Shown piece after piece: positions 13,001 through 16,683 of a stretch of DNA of 16,683 bases (position 1 is its first letter; every line of letters begins with the position of its first letter). The position numbers were made by a program, and so were the translations under genes. Origin of the DNA: JBBRTJ01 sp038244535 (GTDB taxonomy: Bacteria > Actinomycetota > Acidimicrobiia > Acidimicrobiales > Ilumatobacteraceae). The notes beneath the pieces were generated by a model. It worked only from the letters and a program-made list of their open reading frames with translations, searched no databases and was not told the origin of the DNA. The stretch spans positions 1 to 16,683 of the forward strand of contig JBBRTJ010000080.1 of assembly GCA_038244535.1 (NCBI GenBank), in the 5' to 3' direction.

Positions 13001-15420
13001 GGGCCCTGCGCCGCCTCGGCTACGGCCCTGCTCAGGTCGACGCCATCATCGCCTACATCGACGAGCAGAAGTCGATCCTCGGCGCCCCCGGCCTTCACCC
13101 GTCGCACCTCGATGTGTTCGCCTGCTCGATGGGCGACAACACGATCCACTACGAAGGCCACGTCCGCATGATGGGTGCGGTCCAGCCGTTCATCTCGGGC
13201 GCGATCAGCAAGTGCGTGGTGGGCGACACGCTGCTCACCACCGCCGACGGACTCATCCGCATCGACTCACTGCACCGGGGCGAGCCGAGCGACTCCTTCC
13301 GCTCCGAGGTCATCGAGGTCGCATCACTCGGTGGCTACCAGAAGAGCGACGCCTTCTACTACGGCGGTCTGCGTCCCACCCGTACCGTCACGCTGCGCAA
13401 CGGCCAGCGGGTCAGTGGCACCCTCAACCACCGCCTGTTGGTGGTCACCGAGGAAGGCTTCCAGTGGAAGCAGCTCGACGAGATCGAGGCCGGCGACCTG
13501 ATCGCATCGCGCTACGGCGCTGAGCTGTGGGCGGTCATCCCGGCGTCGCTCAACGACTTCCAGGCGTCGCCGGCCCATGGCAGCCAGAAGGCGGTCACGC
13601 TGCCGACTGAGATGACCGAGGAGCTCGCCTACCTCCTTGGGGCCTACGCCTCTGAGGGCCACACGATGCGTTCCAACTGGACGATCTCGATCACCAACTC
13701 GGTGCCCGCGGTGCGGGACAAGGTCGTGGCGGCGTGGCGCGCGGTGTTCGGGATCGAGGCCCGCATCGTCGACGATGGTGTGCGCTGCCCAATGGTGCAG
13801 ATCGCGTCCAAGACCGTCGTCGAGCTGTTCGAGCACCTCGGTTGCGGGGCTCGGGCATCTGAGAAGCGGATTCCCGATGCGGTGCTTCGTTCGCCCCGGC
13901 ACATGGTGCTGTCGTTCCTCGACGGTCTCTCGCTCGATGCCTACGTCACGGTGGCCTCCGCGCCGAATTGGGGGATCTGCCTCGACGCCCCTCGGATGCT
14001 CGACGACCTGCAGGCGGTGCTCACCAACCTCGGCATCGTCACCGGCCGCATCTCGAAGTGGAACACGACGTACCAGAAGTCCTTCGACGAGGTCTACGCC
14101 ACCGGCGCCGATGCCCAGCGCTTGTGCCAGCTCGTGCCGTTCGACGAGCCGGACAAGGCCGCTCGGGCCGGCGAGCTGTGCGCGCTCGCCCACCCCACCC
14201 ACGACACCGCCGACATCGTGCCCATCGCTCCTCGCACCCTCCACGCGCTGCTCCCGTCGGGAACGCCCGGCCGGGGGAGCACCACGGGTCGGATCCGCAG
14301 CGGGTTCAGCTTCCTGCTCGATGATCGCACCAAGTTCGTCACGCGCCGCACCCTCGAGCGAGTGAGCATCGAGCCCGGCGTGGTGCTGGCGGACTGGATG
14401 CGCACGATCCTCGACGACGACCTCCACCTCTCGCCGGTCGAGTCGGTGACCGATAGTGGCCGGCGCGAGGTCTACGACGTGTCGGTCCCCGCGACGCATG
14501 CCTTCGTAGGCAACGGCATCGTCAACCACAACACGGTCAACATGCCCGAAGAGGCCACCGTCGACGAGGTCGAAGAGCTGCACATGCTGTCGTGGAAGCT
14601 CGGCCTGAAGGCCGTGGCCATCTACCGCGACAACTGCAAGGTCGGCCAGCCGCTGTCCACCGCCAAGAAGGACGGCCCCGGCGGCGAGGTCCCAGCGGCC
14701 GCAGCCCCCGCCGTCCAGGTGGTCGAAAAGATCGTCGAGCGGGTCGTGCACCAGCCGATGCGCACCAAGCTGCCCCGGACTCGCTCGTCCAAGACGTTCG
14801 AGTTCCGGGTGGCCGACTGCAAGGGCTTCGTGACCGTCGGCGAGTACGTCGACGGCCGCCCGGGCGAGATCTTCGTGCGGGTGTCCAAGCAGGGCTCGAC
14901 CCTGGCCGGGATCATGGACGCCTTCGCCATCTCGATCAGCCACGGTCTCCAGTACGGCGTGCCGCTGCGGGCCTTCATCGCGGCGTTCACCAACATGCGC
15001 TTCGAGCCCGCCGGCATGACCGACGATCCCGACATCCGCTTCGCCACGTCGCTCATGGACTACCTGTTCCGGCGCCTCGCCCTCGAGTACCTGACCTACG
15101 ACGAGCGGGCCGAGCTGGGGATCATGTCGATCAACGAGCGGCTGCAGCCCACGCTGCCCGGCGTCGAGGAGACCGTCGTCGAGACCTTGCAGGGCCACGA
15201 CGTCGTGGCTGACCCGAAGTCGATCCCGTCGGCGTCGGACCTGGTGGCCCAGCTCGAGGCCGAGGTGCTGCCATCGGTGCCCAGCAGCCGGCCCGCCCAA
15301 GCCGGACCCGAGGTGCGCCACAGCGATGCCCCCATGTGCATGCAGTGCGGGGTCCAGATGATCCGGGCCGGCAGCTGCCACGCCTGCCCGAGCTGCGGCA
15401 GCACCAGCGGTTGCAGCTGA
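10069..15420 (+). CDS. nrdJ: NrdJ, adenosylcobalamin-dependent (class II) ribonucleotide reductase with two inteins
   Basis: The 1783-residue precursor contains a class II ribonucleotide reductase that makes deoxyribonucleotides with a B12-derived radical, without oxygen. Removing inteins at C354-N752 and C1049-N1488 leaves 944 residues, the usual size. Active-site cysteines: C148 (GSACFIL) and C764 form the likely redox pair, and C753 in NP-CSEY is the thiyl-radical cysteine with E755 beside it. The conserved SGAISK-TVNMP loop is split by intein 2. After it come a TSCPD-type domain (about 1585-1690; FVTVGEYVDGRPGEIFVRV, LQYGVPLRAF) and a cysteine-rich tail (CMQC, CPSC, ending GCS), probably zinc-binding or redox-shuttling. 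The ATG at 10069 has a GAGAGG ribosome-binding site 6 nt upstream. Both inteins are in frame, so this is not a broken gene. tdk follows. Confidence 0.96.
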   Translation: MSLAPEQTKIGIRRYFTTQGVHPYDQVAWERRDARISNYRDGSVAFEQRDVEFPVSWSFNATNIVAQKYFRGTLGLPERESSLREVIDRVADTITTWGVKDGYFVDTAEAETFTAELKHLLVTQKAAFNSPVWFNIGVKGVPQQGSACFILAVDDTMDSILTWYAEEGVIFKGGSGAGVNLSKIRSSHERLKGGGTASGPVSFMRGADASAGTIKSGGKTRRAAKMVILNVDHPDVQDFIWCKTIEERKARALRDAGFDMDLDGKDSFSVQYQNANNSVRVTDEFMEAVEADADWHMKAVTTGEVIRTVKARELFREIAQAAWECADPGMQFDTTINRWHTAANTGRINGSNPCFTGDTVVHTDRGLVPFAELLDRVRRGETFGVYTHDATNLDAPTDRIELTTPEAVMVTGWNEIVRLELSNGMELRCTAGHRIFTSNRGYVPAGELTAADEILTLDLPTPATGASWALPVPADVEAYVSGDRRQVRGITLPEKWSDELAHYLGWLVGDGCISGDVATTVYGSTEEQGTTLDRHRRLLADLNGGREPKVSRQANGTAQLRMSRRAVTAFLGALGVSDEPAPGKRVPWSIDQAPTEIVAAFLRGLFDADGCVHDGADSRYVGLGSASKSLLQGVQRLLTTLGVRSSIYATRTGDQPSFSYVRRDGDQVTYSSNPMFDLRISAKAIERFSTTVGFELEGKAGRLASMLAHHERYDVRQHVRLVSRTDDGIELTYNLSEPRNHSYVANGVVVRNCSEYMHIDNSACNLASINLLSFLGPNDEFDVDGFRHAVEVMFTGQEILVGNADYPTEKIGENSRKFRQLGLGYANLGALLMALGLPYDSDEGRAWAAAITALMTGHAYATSARTASRMGPFAGFAENEEHMLNVLHMHRGEVSKIDETKVPTALLSAAQEAWDDAVLGGEEFGVRNAQSTVLAPTGTIGLMMDCDTTGIEPDLGLVKFKKLVGGGNMSIVNQTVPRALRRLGYGPAQVDAIIAYIDEQKSILGAPGLHPSHLDVFACSMGDNTIHYEGHVRMMGAVQPFISGAISKCVVGDTLLTTADGLIRIDSLHRGEPSDSFRSEVIEVASLGGYQKSDAFYYGGLRPTRTVTLRNGQRVSGTLNHRLLVVTEEGFQWKQLDEIEAGDLIASRYGAELWAVIPASLNDFQASPAHGSQKAVTLPTEMTEELAYLLGAYASEGHTMRSNWTISITNSVPAVRDKVVAAWRAVFGIEARIVDDGVRCPMVQIASKTVVELFEHLGCGARASEKRIPDAVLRSPRHMVLSFLDGLSLDAYVTVASAPNWGICLDAPRMLDDLQAVLTNLGIVTGRISKWNTTYQKSFDEVYATGADAQRLCQLVPFDEPDKAARAGELCALAHPTHDTADIVPIAPRTLHALLPSGTPGRGSTTGRIRSGFSFLLDDRTKFVTRRTLERVSIEPGVVLADWMRTILDDDLHLSPVESVTDSGRREVYDVSVPATHAFVGNGIVNHNTVNMPEEATVDEVEELHMLSWKLGLKAVAIYRDNCKVGQPLSTAKKDGPGGEVPAAAAPAVQVVEKIVERVVHQPMRTKLPRTRSSKTFEFRVADCKGFVTVGEYVDGRPGEIFVRVSKQGSTLAGIMDAFAISISHGLQYGVPLRAFIAAFTNMRFEPAGMTDDPDIRFATSLMDYLFRRLALEYLTYDERAELGIMSINERLQPTLPGVEETVVETLQGHDVVADPKSIPSASDLVAQLEAEVLPSVPSSRPAQAGPEVRHSDAPMCMQCGVQMIRAGSCHACPSCGSTSGCS
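11128..12324 (+). mobile_element. Intein 1 of NrdJ, with LAGLIDADG homing endonuclease, at the catalytic cysteine
   Basis: This 399-residue in-frame intein spans C354 to N752 of the precursor. Block A is CFTGDTVVHTDRGLVPFAEL and block B is LRCTAGHRIFTSNRG, with the TxxH motif. The two dodecapeptide endonuclease motifs are LAHYLGWLVGDGCISGD and AAFLRGLFDADGCVHDG, both with intact acidic residues, so the endonuclease may be active. Block F is NHSYVANGVVV, and the intein ends RN before Cys+1. The penultimate residue is Arg rather than the usual His. The downstream extein resumes at CSEYMHIDNSACNLAS, so the +1 nucleophile is the reductase's own thiyl-radical cysteine. Confidence 0.95.
13213..14532 (+). 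mobile_element. Intein 2 of NrdJ, with a possibly decaying LAGLIDADG endonuclease
   Basis: This 440-residue in-frame intein spans C1049 to N1488. Block A is CVVGDTLLTTADGLIRIDSL, block B is SGTLNHRLLVVTEEG with TxxH, block F is VYDVSVPATHAFVGNG, and it ends in canonical HN before Thr+1. The insertion splits the conserved loop GAISK-TVNMPEEAT. The first endonuclease motif, LAYLLGAYASEGH, looks intact with Glu as the acidic residue. The second, LSFLDGLSLDAYVT, seems one residue short and has Ala where Gly is expected, suggesting partial decay. The two inteins have different blocks and different +1 residues, so they look like independent insertions rather than a duplication. Confidence 0.95.
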
Positions 15421-15439
15421 GATGAGCCAGGCGGATCAT

Positions 15440-15466
15440 CGGTACCCGGCGCAGGGCCGGGTACCG
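15440..15466. repeat. Perfect 11-bp hairpin at the nrdJ-tdk junction
   Basis: CGGTACCCGGC (15440-15450) and GCCGGGTACCG (15456-15466) pair perfectly around a 5-nt loop GCAGG. It lies 20 nt after the nrdJ stop and just before the preferred tdk GTG start. There is no U-tract. It could attenuate or terminate nrdJ transcription, stabilise its 3' end, or set the nrdJ to tdk expression ratio. If tdk instead starts at ATG 15422, the hairpin is inside its coding sequence. Confidence 0.7.
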
Positions 15467-15475
15467 TCGCAGCCT

Positions 15476-16102
15476 GTGGGCCTGCTGCGCTTCTCCTTCG
15501 GCACGATGGGCTCGGGCAAGAGCACGCTGGCCCTGCAGATCCATCACAACCTGTCGACTCGGGGGCTGCGGGGGCTGATGTGCACGCAGCTCGACCGTGA
15601 CGGTGCCCGGGTGTCGAGCCGCTTGGGCGTGAGCGTGGCGGCCGTCGATGTCGGGCCCCGTCTCGACCTGTTCGAACTGGCTGCCGCGTACCGCGGCCAG
15701 CACGGGATGCTCGACTTCATGGTGTGCGACGAGGCGCAGTTCTACGCCCCCGAGCAGGCCGACCAGCTGGCCCGGGTGGCCGATCAGCTCGGCACCGACA
15801 TCTACGCGTTCGGGCTCCTGACCGACTTCCGCGGCCGGTTGTTCCCGGGCACCGCTCGCTTCCTCGAGGTGGCCGACGAACGGGTCGAGCTCCAGGTCGA
15901 GGCCCGGTGCTGGTGCGGGGCCCGGGCGACGCAGAACGCCCGACTCGTCAACGGCCGTCAGGTCTACGAGGGCGACGTCGTCGTGGTCGGCGACACCAGC
16001 GGCGATGCCGTCGTCGGCTACGAGCTGCTCTGCCGGCGCCACTGGGTGGCGGGCGAGACTGGCCGCCTGCCAGCTGACGAATCAAGCGTCAGCGCCTGCT
16101 GA
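15476..16102 (+). CDS. tdk: Thymidine kinase, type II (zinc-containing)
   Basis: Phosphorylates thymidine (and deoxyuridine) with ATP in the salvage pathway. With the GTG at 15476 the protein has 208 residues and starts MGLLRFSFGTMGSGKST, the usual TK1-type N-terminus with P-loop lysine K15. The Walker B/catalytic motif VCDEAQF gives E86 as the likely general base, followed by YAFGLLTDFRG. The zinc-binding residues are C145, C147, C186 and H189 (CWC and CRRH), within the lasso region that closes over thymidine. An in-frame ATG at 15422, 1 nt after the nrdJ stop, would add 18 unconserved residues and has no ribosome-binding site. TACCGT (15462-15467) 8 nt before the GTG may be a leaderless -10, though no -35 is evident. 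Its position after nrdJ fits a dNTP-supply cluster. Confidence 0.93.
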   Translation: MGLLRFSFGTMGSGKSTLALQIHHNLSTRGLRGLMCTQLDRDGARVSSRLGVSVAAVDVGPRLDLFELAAAYRGQHGMLDFMVCDEAQFYAPEQADQLARVADQLGTDIYAFGLLTDFRGRLFPGTARFLEVADERVELQVEARCWCGARATQNARLVNGRQVYEGDVVVVGDTSGDAVVGYELLCRRHWVAGETGRLPADESSVSAC

Positions 16103-16127
16103 CCGGGAGACCGAACGGTCAGCAGGC
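16094..16127. terminator. Bidirectional terminator hairpin between tdk and the kinase-like gene
   Basis: GCCTGCTGACC (16094-16104) and GGTCAGCAGGC (16117-16127) form a perfect 11-bp stem with a 12-nt loop. The arms contain the stop codons of both convergent genes (tdk TGA 16100-16102; minus-strand TGA 16119-16121). There is no U-tract, as is common for hairpin terminators in GC-rich actinobacteria. Confidence 0.65.
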
Positions 16128-16682
16128 CGCGCCGATGACGGCGGCCGCGTCGTCGGTGGACAGCACGTCGGTGTTGACCACGACGTCGTAGTGCGTCGGC
16201 AGCTCGTTGGTGACGCCGTAGAAGCGCTTGAGGTACGCAGCCCGGCCGGCGTCGTTGGCCGCGAGGTCCTTGGCCGCCTTCTTGGCGTCGCTGCCGAGGG
16301 CGGCCTGGAGGCGGCTCGTCCTGGTCGCGCCCGACGCGGTGACCAGCACCCGCAGCACGTTGGGGTTGCCCGTGAGCGCGTACGAGGCGGCATGCGACAC
16401 GATCACGACGTCGCCGGCCGCCGCAGTCTCATGGATGGCCTGGCGGATGCCGTCACGGATCGACCCGGGGTCCTGAACGGCCTCGAGCGGGATGCTGGCG
16501 TACATGTAGGCGCCCTCGACGCCGGCGGAGCGGCCCATCTCGGTGACGATCCGCTCGAGCAGCGACTTGCGCCGCTCCGCGTTGGCGACGTCGTCGGGCG
16601 TGAGGTTGCGAGCCTCGGCGGCCCGCACAACGATCTCTTCGTCGACGAGGCGGTACCCGAGGCGAGTGGCGAGCACTGCGCC
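16119..16682 (-). CDS. Cytidylate-kinase-like family protein (5' end cut by window edge)
   Basis: The 3' portion of a P-loop kinase-like protein; the frame is open to the right edge (…GAVLATRLGYRLVDEEIV), so the P-loop itself lies outside the window. About 188 residues are visible. LATRLGYRLVDEEIVVRAAE matches the segment just after the P-loop in the cytidylate-kinase-like family (Cytidylate_kin2 type). AAGDVVIVSHAASYALTGNPNVLRVLVTAS fits the core strand and following turn, and HYDVVVNTDVLSTDDAAAVI is the typical C-terminal end. Substrate and role are unknown; these proteins are distinct from the true CMP kinase. The gene converges on tdk, sharing a terminator hairpin. Confidence 0.8.
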   Translation of the reverse strand, partial: GAVLATRLGYRLVDEEIVVRAAEARNLTPDDVANAERRKSLLERIVTEMGRSAGVEGAYMYASIPLEAVQDPGSIRDGIRQAIHETAAAGDVVIVSHAASYALTGNPNVLRVLVTASGATRTSRLQAALGSDAKKAAKDLAANDAGRAAYLKRFYGVTNELPTHYDVVVNTDVLSTDDAAAVIGAAC

Positions 16683-16683
16683 G

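Noticed and set aside
13324..15381. A 685-codon minus-strand open frame opposite the end of nrdJ.
   Set aside because: Long only because of high GC; it lies entirely opposite intein 2 and the NrdJ C-terminus, which have clear conserved motifs on the plus strand.
10069..15420. nrdJ as a fused or broken gene because of its length and interruptions.
   Set aside because: Both insertions are in frame, start with Cys, end in Asn, and carry intein blocks A, B, F and G; removing them restores a normal-length reductase.

Overview
The window is GC-rich, densely coded chromosomal DNA from an actinobacterium. Deep-branching Actinomycetota such as Acidimicrobiia is my best guess, inferred from gene content rather than from any marker gene. 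The strongest clue is the order lexA, LysM membrane protein, nrdR, with hflX close by, which matches the known mycobacterial neighbourhood. Several genes have a TAnnnT -10 motif only 6 to 8 nt before the start codon, the usual actinobacterial signature of leaderless transcripts. No rRNA, tRNA, CRISPR array, insertion sequence or phage gene was recognised.

Layout. 2-2941 (+): the 3' part of hflX, dapC (succinyl-diaminopimelate aminotransferase) and an unidentified two-TM membrane protein, packed like an operon. 3004-3825 (+): dapD of the proteobacterial type. 3911-4372 (+): an AhpE-type peroxiredoxin with an added PrxQ-like cysteine. 4395-5027 (-): lexA, divergent from 5169-5594 (+), a LysM cell-division-suppressor-like protein; four regularly spaced LexA boxes lie between them. 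5595-6122: non-coding, with a 16-bp tandem repeat and a long perfect hairpin. 6123-6599 (+): nrdR. 6607-7293 (-): a RibD C-terminal-like reductase. 7362-9635 (+): a molybdopterin oxidoreductase. 9636-10068: a regulatory region with terminator-like hairpins, a DnaA-box match, a near-consensus promoter and a NrdR-box candidate. 10069-15420 (+): nrdJ, a B12-dependent ribonucleotide reductase interrupted by two inteins. 15476-16102 (+): tdk. 16119-16682 (-): a cytidylate-kinase-like protein cut by the window edge.

How the genes fit together. Two themes dominate. One is lysine and peptidoglycan precursor synthesis (dapC, dapD). The other is DNA damage and dNTP supply: LexA and its divergent division-arrest gene, NrdR, the reductase NrdJ that NrdR is expected to control, and thymidine kinase for salvage. 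The most notable features are the double-intein nrdJ, in which the catalytic thiyl-radical cysteine is also the +1 splicing nucleophile of intein 1, and the four-operator LexA array at 24, 24 and 25 bp spacing covering both divergent promoters.
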